Part shown: piece by piece, positions 43,677 through 52,655 of the stretch
Position numbering within the stretch: the stretch's first letter is position 1
Layout of the letters: each line of letters opens with the position of its first letter
DNA from: Planctomycetaceae bacterium
GTDB lineage: Bacteria; Planctomycetota; Planctomycetia; Planctomycetales; Planctomycetaceae
Assembly: GCA_018699955.1 (NCBI GenBank)
Contig: JABISG010000142.1
Coordinates: 1 to 53,405, forward strand
DNA: 53,405 nucleotides
Direction: 5' to 3'
Translations under genes and position numbers: made by a program
Notes under the pieces: generated by a model
Database searches by the model: none
What the model was told of the DNA's origin: nothing
The model's input: the letters and a program-made list of their open reading frames with translations, nothing else

Positions 43677-45044
43677 TCAGCCATCAGCTTTCAACGGGCG
43701 AAAAACATCTCGTCCGATGTAATTTGCCCCGTTCAAGTGTTCTTCGAGTCGTAAGAGCTGGTTGTATTTGGCCAGTCGTTCGCTGCGGACGATTGAACCG
43801 ACTTTGATTTGACCGGCTCCGGTGGCAACAACAAGATCGGCAATTGTGGCGTCTTCGGTTTCGCCGCTGCGGGCCGAGACGACCGGCAAATAGCCGTTTT
43901 CAATCGCCAGCCGAATCGTTTCCAATGTCTCCCACAACGTGCCGATTTGATTGAGTTTCACCAGCACGCTGTTCGCGGTGCCAGTGTCGATTCCCCGTTG
44001 TAGTCTCACGGAATTGGTGACAAACAAATCATCGCCGATGAGTTGAACGCGATCACCCAACCGTTCGGTCAAACGTTTCCAGCCGTCCCAATCGTCCTCG
44101 GCCAATCCATCTTCAATACTGATAATGGGATAGCGATCAACCCAGTCGGCGAGCAGATCGATCATCCCGTCACTCGATAACCGTTGGCCGCCATTCTCGG
44201 CCAATTGATATGTCCCGTCGGCATAAAACTCGGTACTCGCCACGTCGAGGCCGATCATTGCATCGGTGCCTGGCTCCAATCCGGCCGCCTCGATTGCCGC
44301 GATGACCAATTCGACCGCCTCTTCGTTGCTGCGAAGTTTCGGACCGAAACCCCCTTCGTCGCCGACGAGGACGCCTTCGTATCCGCGTTCGCATAACAGT
44401 TCGCCCAGTCGGCGATAAATGGTCACAATCCAATCGAGCGCCTGGCGGTACGATTTCGCCCCCACGGGAAGAACGAGGAAGTCCTGAAACTCGATGTTGT
44501 CACCGGCGTGCCGTCCACCGGAGATCATATTCACCATCGGCAACGGCAGCAGCGGACCGTTGCCGAGTGCGCCGTGGCCACGTCCCGCAAGCGGGTCGGC
44601 TAAATTGGGATTCGACTCTCGACACTCCTGCCAGATTTCTCCCAGATGCTCGACCAGTTGCACGCCTTTCGATTCGGCCGCCGCGTAGGCGGTCGCCAGC
44701 GAGACGCCGAGAGTCGCGTTGGCCCCCAGCCGCGACTTGTTGTCTGTTCCATCCAGTTCGCACAATCGATGATCGATGCTTTGTTGATCGTTGGCATCCA
44801 TGCCGATGATGGCCGATGCGATTTCACCGCGCACGTTGGCGACGGCCTGCAGAACACCGGTGCCATCCAGCCGTGCGTCATCACCGTCGCGCAATTCGAC
44901 TGCTTCAAACTTCCCGGTACTTGCGCCACTGGGGACAATCGCGCGTCCCGGCCGCGCACCGGTGCAGGTCACTTCGACTTCGACCGTTGGTTTGCCGCGG
45001 CTGTCAAGAACTTCTCGGGCGTGAACCCGTTCAATTCGACTCAT
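43677..45044 (-). CDS. eno: Enolase (phosphopyruvate hydratase) homologue with changed active-site residues
   Basis: 455 residues, 2-phosphoglycerate to phosphoenolpyruvate if active. N-terminal DSRGKPTVEV and PSGASTGKFEAVELRDG are standard; metal ligands look kept (Asp267, Glu311, Asp338 in GLDVAS, SIEDGLAEDDWDGW, GDDL), as do the catalytic Lys363 (VKLNQIGTL), Glu230 (GDEGGFGP), His179 (SGGRHAG) and Lys414 (GQIKVGS). Three features stand out: the normally invariant His of SHRSGETED is Ala391 (SARSGETED); the QEFM Glu is Asp188 (FQDFLV); and an insertion of about 20 residues (about 139-166) separates the Asn-Ala-Thr region from the first domain. From memory, some enolase paralogues carry these changes. 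Whether this is the sole glycolytic enolase cannot be judged. Confidence 0.85.
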   Translation of the reverse strand: MSRIERVHAREVLDSRGKPTVEVEVTCTGARPGRAIVPSGASTGKFEAVELRDGDDARLDGTGVLQAVANVRGEIASAIIGMDANDQQSIDHRLCELDGTDNKSRLGANATLGVSLATAYAAAESKGVQLVEHLGEIWQECRESNPNLADPLAGRGHGALGNGPLLPLPMVNMISGGRHAGDNIEFQDFLVLPVGAKSYRQALDWIVTIYRRLGELLCERGYEGVLVGDEGGFGPKLRSNEEAVELVIAAIEAAGLEPGTDAMIGLDVASTEFYADGTYQLAENGGQRLSSDGMIDLLADWVDRYPIISIEDGLAEDDWDGWKRLTERLGDRVQLIGDDLFVTNSVRLQRGIDTGTANSVLVKLNQIGTLWETLETIRLAIENGYLPVVSARSGETEDATIADLVVATGAGQIKVGSIVRSERLAKYNQLLRLEEHLNGANYIGRDVFRPLKADG

Positions 45045-45076
45045 GTCAATTTGATTTCAATCATTGTTTGTCAATG

Positions 45077-45107
45077 AAAAAAAAGCCCACGGATTGCAAT
45101 CCGTGGG
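45077..45107 (-). terminator. Rho-independent terminator for the multiheme propeller gene
   Basis: Minus-strand reading: perfect 11-bp stem cccacggattg / caatccgtggg without loop bases beyond the centre, then eight T. It lies 22 bases after the stop of the gene at 45130 and before the enolase gene, so enolase has its own promoter. Confidence 0.9.
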
Positions 45108-45129
45108 TCCCACCGGTGGGCGTTGTGAT

Positions 45130-48100
45130 TCAATTACGCGGAATCTGATGCAACGTGTAGTGCCCGGTTGCGGGCCACAGTGGCGTCTTCGCATCTGTGC
45201 CGATCCGTCCGCAACTGACTTCGTACACGAAACCCTCGCGTAGACCGTTCACTTTCAGGCGCACGCTGCGACCATCTTCTGCGACTTCGGCGGCCGTCAC
45301 TTCTGCACGGTGCCGTCCGGAATCGGGCGTGGCGTAGCTTCCCTGCCAGGCCCGCGTGTAACCGGAGATGGTGTAGTTGCCAAGTTTGGCCGTCGCCGTG
45401 CGATCGATTTCGCTTTGAAATTCAATCTCGAATCCGTCAGCCGTTGCGCGCAGTTCGCGAATGCCGTTGGGTAGTTTGCCGTTGGGGCGGAGCCGCGTGA
45501 TCGCTCCGGTGTTTTGCCCACCCAGCCAGCCGCTGTCGTAAATGTTGCCAATGTAAATGTTGCCGTTCGGAGCGACGGCACCGCAGATGGGGCCGACGAA
45601 GTTGTCGTTGCCGACCCCCGAATTCGGGCGGCTAAAGTAATAGACGGCTCCCTGCGTCACGTCGCCCACTTTCTGCGTGGTGAATCGCACGAGAAATCGG
45701 CTGTCGTATTCACAACCGATGCCGTGTCCGGCGAGTGACCCCGAGAAACCCGGTTTTTTGGAAAAACCGGGTTTCTGAGCCGGCAGAAAGAACAAGCCGT
45801 TCACGCTTCGCGACCACGGGTGCGGCACCTGGATCGCGGGCGGATACGCCTTGGTTTTGGGATTCGGCTCGTGCCGACTCGGCACGCCGTAGTGTCGGCC
45901 GGGGACGAGGAGATTGATTTCGTTGAACGTATTCTGCACGCCCTGATTGTCGGTGACGAATATCTCGCCGGCCGGGTTGATCGCCAGGCCGGTGGGATAA
46001 CGGAACGAATGGCCGACCGGAGTGATCTTGCCGTCGGGCGCAATCTTCAACACCTTGCCGCGCCACCGTGATTGTTCTTTGGGTCGAGTTTTCTGGGCGT
46101 AGTCGCTGCCCAGTCCAATATACAGGTTGCGTTGTTTGTCGCGGACGATGCCGGTGGCCCAGTCGTGGTAGTTCTCGTTGTACCCCCAACCGGTGGCGAC
46201 GACAACACGTTGATCAGCTCGGCCGTCACCATCTTTGTCGCGGAGCAGCAGTACTTCCGGCTTGTGGGCGACAATCAAATCGTCGCCGTCGGCAATGATG
46301 CCGAACGGTGAGGCAAGTCCTTCTTCAAACAACGTCAGCTTGTCCTGCACGCCGTCCCCGTTGCTGTCCTCGGCGATATAAACGTCGCCCTTGAGCGATG
46401 TGAAAGCGAGTTTGCCGCTGGGGGTGAAGGTCATCGCAGTGGGCATGATCGCCCGTGAGATCGGCAGGCGAACGCCATCGTAACCGGGTACCGAAGTCAC
46501 CTTTTCGACCTTCGGCGGATCGGCCGGTTTGGTCTTCAGTTCCCCCGACTCCAACTTGAGCGAACTGGTGTAACGTAATTGGGCCATTCGGCCAATCGGT
46601 CCAGGATTGCCGTCAGGTGCGATCACCTTCATCTTGATGAATTCGCGGCCTTTTGCAGCCGGAAACAATTCCCACCGACCATCGAAACTGTGGGACGCCT
46701 CGATCCGATGGACACCGGACGGCGATTTCGTCGCCGGACGTGAAATCAATACGTGATGGTCGTCGGTGACAAAGCTTCCATTTCCCCCCGGGCGATTCGG
46801 CCCGATCACGGTCACTTCACGTGTCCACCCAGCGCGTTCACCAGCCTTCGCAGCCCTAATTGGCCTAATGTCTTCAATAAAATCGACCAGGTGGACCTTC
46901 CCGTTCACCGTAAAGGGCACCCGGTATAGAAACATCGCATAACCATCGCTTGTGACGTATCCAGTCATCCGACCGTTGGTTCCGTGTTCCCGGGTGGGGA
47001 AGATCAGTTTCTTGTTTTTTCCCTTCATAGGCAGCAGTGCAAAGTCGGATGCCGGCTGAAAACCGGTCATCACCGGGACGCCGGCCATGTCCCAGAACCA
47101 ACTCTTGCCCTGGGTGCGTTGGCGGGCGAAATCGCCGACGGTCCAGGCCCGCAGCGAGAACGTGTTGAGATCGAACAGCATGTTGTGGCCGTTGTTCAAA
47201 CCAATGGCGAATGCCCGGGGTATGTAGCCGCCGCCGTTTTCCTTCGGGTTCGTGAAGACGTCGCGGACAATCCGCGCCCGTTCGCCCGGCTTCACCACCC
47301 AAAATTGTTCGACGGACGACGGGTCGGTGGGCGGCGTAAATTTGGGATCGTTCAACGCATCCCAGGTGGCGGCCAATTGGCGGTCGATGTCTTCGTCGAG
47401 AAGTTTCGGGGCCGCCTTCACATACGAGGGCATTTCCATGCCGGGAACAATTCGCGCCGGCGCGCGTGTCCAGCGGATGTAGAACTCGCGCCGCATGTGT
47501 TTTCCCAACGCCATCAAATCCGAGCCACGCGTTCCCAGTGCCACATTGCGCGGCGTGTAACTGCCCACCTGATGGCAGGCGATGCAACTGAACCCCTTGG
47601 GACCAACCAGCGAATGGCCGTCAACCAGCGTCTGCGAATTATCAGTCTTGGCCGGCTTCGAGAAGGCGATAGCCGCCGGGGCATCGGCGGGAATGCGGTC
47701 GTGGCCGATCAGATATGCCTGCAGGTCGCGTTTTTCTTCCTTGCTGTGTTTGAACCGCGGCATTCGCACACTCAACCACGGCAGACGTCGATCCTTGCGA
47801 TCTCCGCTGACGGCTTCTACCAATGCTCTGTCCAGCAATTTGTCACCGACAGAATTCAGCGCGGGTGGAATCAATCCTTGACTCTTGCCCTGCAGTTCTG
47901 AATCAACCCGCGCCATCTGGCCGGCGACGTTAACGATTCCCTTTGCCCCGCCGCGTGGATGACACGCCAGACAACTGCGTTGTTCCAAAACTTGTTGCCC
48001 CCGCGCGAATGATCCCGCAGGAGATAGCGAGCCGGTGCGCGATTTGACATACGCCGTGACCGCTTCGTGATCGATGGCCGTGTACAACGGCCGACCGATT

Positions 48101-49347
48101 TTCAGGTCGGGTCGAGCAGTGATGCAGGTTTGCGACCAGTCTTCAATCGGCTGCGACAAGTCGGGCATGTCGGCCACGTTTGCCTTCAAGCCGTCAATCG
48201 TATGGCAGGCGGCACAGCGCGCCGTTTCGACGAGTTGCCGGCCTGCGGCAATGATCGACTTGTCGCCTGCAGCCGGGCTGCTTTGTTCGCTGTCTTGAGC
48301 GAGAAACAACACCAGTTGTCGGCGTTCGGTCGTCGTCAGTTTCATGTTCGGCATGCGGTGATCGGCGTTCAGTTTGGCCGGATCGCTTAACCAGGAATTC
48401 AGCCAGGCAGGTGAACGCTTCGCGCCGATATTCGTCAGATCACCGCCGCCCCACGGACCGCTCTTGCCCTGCTTGCCCGATGTATGACAGGCGAGGCAGC
48501 CGACCGATCGCAACAACACCTGTCCCGCTCGTCGGTTTGTTTTGCGGTCCTTCTCTTTCGTCTTACCGGGCGATTGCAGTTTCAACGGCTTTGATTGATT
48601 GACGAGAAATGCCGCGACCGCTTTCGCCTGTTCATTGTCGAAGCCAAAAGTCGGCATACGGGAATGTGCCGACGCTTTGTCCGGGTCGAGCAGTTGTTCA
48701 ATGAGATGCTGTTCGCTCAAACCGGCCGCGACATGCGTTAACGCCGGTGCCGCCGGGCTGGGCAATTCGAGCTTGCGAACGTGACAGCGATTACAGCGAT
48801 GCGAGTCGAACGCGATGCGTCCCTTTTCAATCTGCGCGATGGTTTTTGAACTCTCTTCGCGAAACAGCAGGTGCGCGGGCAGCGGTTCTAGGCCGAAGGA
48901 ATCGGACGACCAGAACAGTTGCAGCCGCGCCGACTTGCCCGTTTTGGTGAAGTCGATCATCAACGGTGTTTCACCGAAACCGAGCGAGATTTCTTTGCCG
49001 GTTGCCCAGCCTGCTTTATCCTCGGATGCTTCCAAAACCGATTTGCCATCCACGGTCACCCGCACGCGGCCCTGCACGTAGGCATGAAACGTGTACTTTG
49101 CTTCCCGCCGCATCAACAGATTGCCGTTCCACTTCGCCGAGAAGGAACCGCTTGGCAAGCGAACATCGGGAGTATCTTCGCCCCAGATAAACGAAACGTC
49201 CGCATCGACCCGTTCCACGGTCTTCTCGGCAACGGAGTATCGTGCCAGCAAACCGGGCGGAAAATCTTCGTCGTCGAGTTGTGCCAGGGCGGTTGACGGA
49301 ATGAGCGCGGCGACGATGACAAGCAGTCTTATCGGCCTCGATATCAC
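45130..49347 (-). CDS. Secreted five-heme cytochrome c with PA14-like domain and C-terminal beta-propeller
   Basis: 1,405 residues from the GTG at 49347, which opens with a signal peptide (MISRPIRLLVIVAALIPSTALA). The frame continues to an ATG at 49479, but that extension runs through an inverted repeat and is doubtful. After a PA14-like domain (about 30-160), five CXXCH heme motifs follow: CNRCH (185), CLACH (284), CAACH (378), CLACH (459), CIACH (588), with RMP/HRMP/EMP motifs placing axial Met ligands. The final third contains sorbosone-dehydrogenase-like propeller repeats (about 955-1285: LAFTSLKGDVYIAEDSNGDG, YPTGLAINPAGEIFVTDNQG). Such PVC-type fusions are common in Planctomycetes and Verrucomicrobia; they are likely periplasmic redox enzymes, probably on sugars, but the cofactor and substrate are unknown. 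Confidence 0.9.
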   Translation of the reverse strand: MISRPIRLLVIVAALIPSTALAQLDDEDFPPGLLARYSVAEKTVERVDADVSFIWGEDTPDVRLPSGSFSAKWNGNLLMRREAKYTFHAYVQGRVRVTVDGKSVLEASEDKAGWATGKEISLGFGETPLMIDFTKTGKSARLQLFWSSDSFGLEPLPAHLLFREESSKTIAQIEKGRIAFDSHRCNRCHVRKLELPSPAAPALTHVAAGLSEQHLIEQLLDPDKASAHSRMPTFGFDNEQAKAVAAFLVNQSKPLKLQSPGKTKEKDRKTNRRAGQVLLRSVGCLACHTSGKQGKSGPWGGGDLTNIGAKRSPAWLNSWLSDPAKLNADHRMPNMKLTTTERRQLVLFLAQDSEQSSPAAGDKSIIAAGRQLVETARCAACHTIDGLKANVADMPDLSQPIEDWSQTCITARPDLKIGRPLYTAIDHEAVTAYVKSRTGSLSPAGSFARGQQVLEQRSCLACHPRGGAKGIVNVAGQMARVDSELQGKSQGLIPPALNSVGDKLLDRALVEAVSGDRKDRRLPWLSVRMPRFKHSKEEKRDLQAYLIGHDRIPADAPAAIAFSKPAKTDNSQTLVDGHSLVGPKGFSCIACHQVGSYTPRNVALGTRGSDLMALGKHMRREFYIRWTRAPARIVPGMEMPSYVKAAPKLLDEDIDRQLAATWDALNDPKFTPPTDPSSVEQFWVVKPGERARIVRDVFTNPKENGGGYIPRAFAIGLNNGHNMLFDLNTFSLRAWTVGDFARQRTQGKSWFWDMAGVPVMTGFQPASDFALLPMKGKNKKLIFPTREHGTNGRMTGYVTSDGYAMFLYRVPFTVNGKVHLVDFIEDIRPIRAAKAGERAGWTREVTVIGPNRPGGNGSFVTDDHHVLISRPATKSPSGVHRIEASHSFDGRWELFPAAKGREFIKMKVIAPDGNPGPIGRMAQLRYTSSLKLESGELKTKPADPPKVEKVTSVPGYDGVRLPISRAIMPTAMTFTPSGKLAFTSLKGDVYIAEDSNGDGVQDKLTLFEEGLASPFGIIADGDDLIVAHKPEVLLLRDKDGDGRADQRVVVATGWGYNENYHDWATGIVRDKQRNLYIGLGSDYAQKTRPKEQSRWRGKVLKIAPDGKITPVGHSFRYPTGLAINPAGEIFVTDNQGVQNTFNEINLLVPGRHYGVPSRHEPNPKTKAYPPAIQVPHPWSRSVNGLFFLPAQKPGFSKKPGFSGSLAGHGIGCEYDSRFLVRFTTQKVGDVTQGAVYYFSRPNSGVGNDNFVGPICGAVAPNGNIYIGNIYDSGWLGGQNTGAITRLRPNGKLPNGIRELRATADGFEIEFQSEIDRTATAKLGNYTISGYTRAWQGSYATPDSGRHRAEVTAAEVAEDGRSVRLKVNGLREGFVYEVSCGRIGTDAKTPLWPATGHYTLHQIPRN

Positions 49348-49353
49348 GGCATC

Positions 49354-49432
49354 TGGGAGGGCGAAGCTCCCGCTGAGCCGCGTGTCCGAACGTCGTACAG
49401 CTTTGCGGCTCGGCAGGAGCCTCGCCCTCCCA
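49354..49432. repeat. 79-bp imperfect inverted repeat (gggagggcgaagctcc type)
   Basis: Left arm tgggagggcgaagctccc, then gctgagccgc, and right arm gcggctcggc, then aggagcctcgccctccca, are inverted with about four mismatches across 28 bases, with a 23-base loop. It lies 7 bases upstream of my preferred start for the multiheme gene and falls inside the frame if translation begins at 49479. A planctomycete dispersed repeat is the likely explanation. Confidence 0.7.
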
Positions 49433-49583
49433 TGTTTTGACACGGCTTCCTGGCGACAAGAAAATCGGCGAAACGCCATATTGCGGCTCCGGAGTTTAAT
49501 TTGAAGCGTTACGGGCTGTCGGCTGCGGAAATTCGATTATACTGATCGCAGCAGCCGAATTCACCGTAGCGGACAGGACGCCG

Positions 49584-51206
49584 ATGACTGCAACCCATTC
49601 CAACTGGCCAACGCTACTCGATGCGTTTCGCAGTGAGGCCGAGACAATCGCACTTGGTGGCGGACAGAAAGCGATTGAGCGCCAACACGGCAAGAATCGT
49701 ATGACGGCGCGCGAGCGGATTGCGGCGCTCATCGATGGCGGCAGCGAATTCTTCGAATTGGGCCGCTGGGCTGCGTGGAACATGTATGACGAATGGGGAC
49801 CCGCACCGGCGGCGTCTGTGATTTGCGGCATCGGCCGCGTGTCGGGCCACGACACCATGATCATCGCCAACGATGCCACCATCAAGGCGGGCGCGTTCTT
49901 TCCCGCGACGGTTAAGAAAGTGCTGCGGGCGCAGCGAATCGCGATGGTCAACCGGCTGCCGTTGATTTATCTCGTCGATTCGGCCGGCGTGATGTTGCCT
50001 TTGCAGGACGAAGTCTTTCCCGATGAAGACGACTTCGGCCGCATCTTTCGGAACAATTCCGTGCTGTCGGCAATGGGCGTGCCACAAGTCGCCGCAATTA
50101 TGGGGAACTGTGTCGCGGGGGGCGGGTATCTGCCGGTGCTGTGCGACACGTTGGTGATGACCGACGGATCGGGCCTGTATCTGGCCGGTCCGGCATTGGT
50201 CAAAAGTTCGATCGGTCAGACCGTCACGCACGAAGAACTTGGCGGGGCCGAAATGCACGCGTCGATCAGCGGGACGATTGATTTTCGCGAACCAGATGAA
50301 GAGGCGTGTATTGCCCGCTTGCGAGCGTTGGCGGCGACTTGGGCCGCGAAACCGCAAGCGGTGGAGTTTCGACGTGATGAAAATGGCGGAGCCGAACCGG
50401 CGCGCACTAGCGACGACATCTACGAATTATTCACGCTCGACGCGCAGGAAAACTATGAGGTGCGTGAACTGCTCGATTGTGTCATCGACGCTGACAGCTT
50501 TCAGGAATACAAAGCGGAATTTGGGCAGACGTTGGTTTGCGGTTACGCTCGCATTGGCGGCGAGAGCGTCGGCATAATCGCCAACCAGCATCATCCTGTG
50601 AAGACCGGCCGAGGCGAACTGCAACTGGGCGGCGTGATTTATCACGACTCGGCCGACAAGGCCGCCCGTTTTATAATGGACTGCAACCAGACCTGGACGC
50701 CGCTTGTTTTTCTCTCCGATGTGTACGGCTTCATGGTGGGTCGGAATTCCGAACAGTCGGGAATCATTCGGGCCGGTGCCAAACTGGTCAACGTCATCTC
50801 CAACAGCCGCGTGCCGAAACTGACGATCATCACCGGAGGCAGTTACGGGGCCGGCAACTATGCACTGTGCGGCAAAGCGTTCGACCCGCGTTTCATTTTC
50901 GCCTGGCCGACGGCCCGCTACGCGGTGATGGGTTCCAATCAGGCAGCGGGAACATTGCTGGATATTCAGATCGCTGCCATGAAACGAGCGGGCGAAGATC
51001 CCGATGCCGAAGAGATGGAAGCGTTGCGGCAGAAGATCGTTAACTCTTATGATGAACAGACCGATATCCGCTACGCTGCGGCGCGGGGCTGGGTTGATGA
51101 AATCATCGAGCCGGCCGCTACGAGGGCGGCACTGATTACGGCACTCAGGATTTCGACGAGGCATGCAGAGGACGAGCCGTTTCGCACTGGCGTGTTGCAG
51201 GTGTGA
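49584..51206 (+). CDS. Acyl-CoA carboxylase carboxyltransferase subunit (methylcrotonyl-/propionyl-CoA type)
   Basis: 540 residues. Transfers carboxyl from biotin to an acyl-CoA. Two crotonase-like halves are seen: N-terminal (about 15-270, HGKNRMTARERI, LIYLVDSAGVMLPLQDEVFP, NCVAGGGYLPVLCDTLV) and C-terminal (about 290-530, YARIGGESVGIIANQ, GGSYGAGNYALCGKAFDPRF, FAWPTARYAVMGSNQAAGTL). The last block is typical of methylcrotonyl-CoA carboxylase beta subunits, which act in leucine breakdown; geranyl- or propionyl-CoA forms are alternatives. No biotin-carboxylase alpha subunit is in the window. AGGA precedes the ATG. Divergent from the multiheme gene. Confidence 0.93.
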   Translation: MTATHSNWPTLLDAFRSEAETIALGGGQKAIERQHGKNRMTARERIAALIDGGSEFFELGRWAAWNMYDEWGPAPAASVICGIGRVSGHDTMIIANDATIKAGAFFPATVKKVLRAQRIAMVNRLPLIYLVDSAGVMLPLQDEVFPDEDDFGRIFRNNSVLSAMGVPQVAAIMGNCVAGGGYLPVLCDTLVMTDGSGLYLAGPALVKSSIGQTVTHEELGGAEMHASISGTIDFREPDEEACIARLRALAATWAAKPQAVEFRRDENGGAEPARTSDDIYELFTLDAQENYEVRELLDCVIDADSFQEYKAEFGQTLVCGYARIGGESVGIIANQHHPVKTGRGELQLGGVIYHDSADKAARFIMDCNQTWTPLVFLSDVYGFMVGRNSEQSGIIRAGAKLVNVISNSRVPKLTIITGGSYGAGNYALCGKAFDPRFIFAWPTARYAVMGSNQAAGTLLDIQIAAMKRAGEDPDAEEMEALRQKIVNSYDEQTDIRYAAARGWVDEIIEPAATRAALITALRISTRHAEDEPFRTGVLQV

Positions 51207-51236
51207 GGGGGATGCGGCCGGAACGGGAGGCGTCAG

Positions 51237-52373
51237 ATGCGGCGCAATTTGATTTCACTGTTCATGCTGCTGGCGGTCTCCACGCAGATGTTGGTTTTCG
51301 GGCGATGCGACGAGCGAACCGGCGATTCGCCATCGAGTGAAACGATTCGTCAATGGACGGTGGACCTCGATTCCAACAGCTTTCGCATTCGCACGCTGGC
51401 CACGCGTCGTCTCATCGGAGCAGGGCGACTTGCGGCGGATCCAGTTGGCCGCGCCATTCAACATGGTGGAACGGAAGTTCGCGAGCGAGGGTTCCTGATT
51501 CTTCGCCGGTTGATCAAATCGGACAACCTGGACGCCTCGACCGAAGCTGAACGTGTCCTCGATACGCTCTCGAAAGCTGACTCAGCGCCGGTTGCGGTTC
51601 GCTCTGCCAAGATTGTCGCCGATTTCCACCGCGATCAACTCCGCCTGACGATTCTTGAGATTCAAAAACTGGGCGGGCAAGTGTCTGTTCGATCCGGCAA
51701 GGCCGACCGTGTCCACATTCGCAAGAACTGGAAAGGGGGCGACGATGGACTGAAATTGCTGCGTCGCTTGCCCGATGTCACCTGGCTGAGCCTCGAAGAT
51801 TCCCAGGTTACCGATGCCGGTCTCATTCATATTGCGGAGCTGAAAAACCTCAAATACATCTATTTCGGACACAGCCGCGTGAAGGGTCCCGGGCTTGTTC
51901 ACCTCAAGCAACTGAAGAACCTCTACCATCTCTCATTACGGTACATGCCAGTCGAAGATCAATGGCTGCGGCACGTCGGCGAGATGTCGCAAATTCAATC
52001 ACTGGGTCTCGACGACACGCCGGTGACTGACGACTCTCTGTTGTTGTTGGAGAAAATGACAAATCTCAAGGCCCTGTGGCTCGACCGCTCGAAAGTGAGC
52101 AGCGAGGGTCTTGCGAGGCTGAAACCGTTCGTCAAGATCGAGAAGCTCGATCTTGACGGATTGACGTTTGACGCCAGCGATCTCAAGCATCTCGAATCGT
52201 TGCCGAAACTTGCCACGCTCTACCTGAACGACATGCCGTTGACCGACGCCGATTTGGTTCATTTGGAGCCAATCGAAACATTGCAGAGATTGTATCTGAG
52301 TGGCACCAAAGTTACCGCGGCAGGAGTCGCCCGCTTCAAGCAGGCCATGCCGAAAGTCAAAGTCAGCCGTTGA
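51237..52373 (+). CDS. Secreted leucine-rich-repeat protein
   Basis: 378 residues. GGGAGG six bases before the ATG is an excellent ribosome-binding site. The N-terminus is a signal peptide (MRRNLISLFMLLAVSTQMLV). Residues about 35-145 are helical and HEAT-like (RIRTLATRRLIGAG, REVLDTLS-like). From about 170 come about eight leucine-rich repeats of 23-24 residues (WLSLEDSQVTDAGLIHI, LYLNDMPLTDADLVHL). These are more divergent than in the LRR protein at 24390 but share its design of repeats plus membrane or export signal. Starts 30 bases after the carboxyltransferase stop and may be co-transcribed. Function unknown. Confidence 0.88.
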   Translation: MRRNLISLFMLLAVSTQMLVFGRCDERTGDSPSSETIRQWTVDLDSNSFRIRTLATRRLIGAGRLAADPVGRAIQHGGTEVRERGFLILRRLIKSDNLDASTEAERVLDTLSKADSAPVAVRSAKIVADFHRDQLRLTILEIQKLGGQVSVRSGKADRVHIRKNWKGGDDGLKLLRRLPDVTWLSLEDSQVTDAGLIHIAELKNLKYIYFGHSRVKGPGLVHLKQLKNLYHLSLRYMPVEDQWLRHVGEMSQIQSLGLDDTPVTDDSLLLLEKMTNLKALWLDRSKVSSEGLARLKPFVKIEKLDLDGLTFDASDLKHLESLPKLATLYLNDMPLTDADLVHLEPIETLQRLYLSGTKVTAAGVARFKQAMPKVKVSR

Positions 52374-52453
52374 GCCGCGCGTGACACTTTCACGGATTTC
52401 TCTGAAAAAGGGCGCCTGTGGCAGAGTCTTCGATGCCACAGCGATCGCTCCTT

Positions 52454-52491
52454 CTGGGGGCTGCGCTCCGAAAACGTCGCTTCGACCCCAG
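52454..52491. repeat. Possible dispersed palindrome, ctgggg...ccccag
   Basis: The stretch has end pairs ctgggg / ccccag and a partly pairing centre. It resembles, from memory, a repeated planctomycete motif; only one copy is in this window. It lies in the 280-base gap before the phosphoesterase gene, in which I see no gene. Confidence 0.35.
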
Positions 52492-52655
52492 GCACCCTCT
52501 TTTGCCTTGAACAACCCCACAGTTGGGTTCAACGCCCGGCAGACTTGACGTTGCCGCGATCGGCTTGTCATGCTCTTTGCTGGTCGATCTCGCCCGATGC
52601 GCACCGCAGCGGCGGCCAACGAGACTTTCGATTCGCCAATCCAAAAGGTTCCCGA

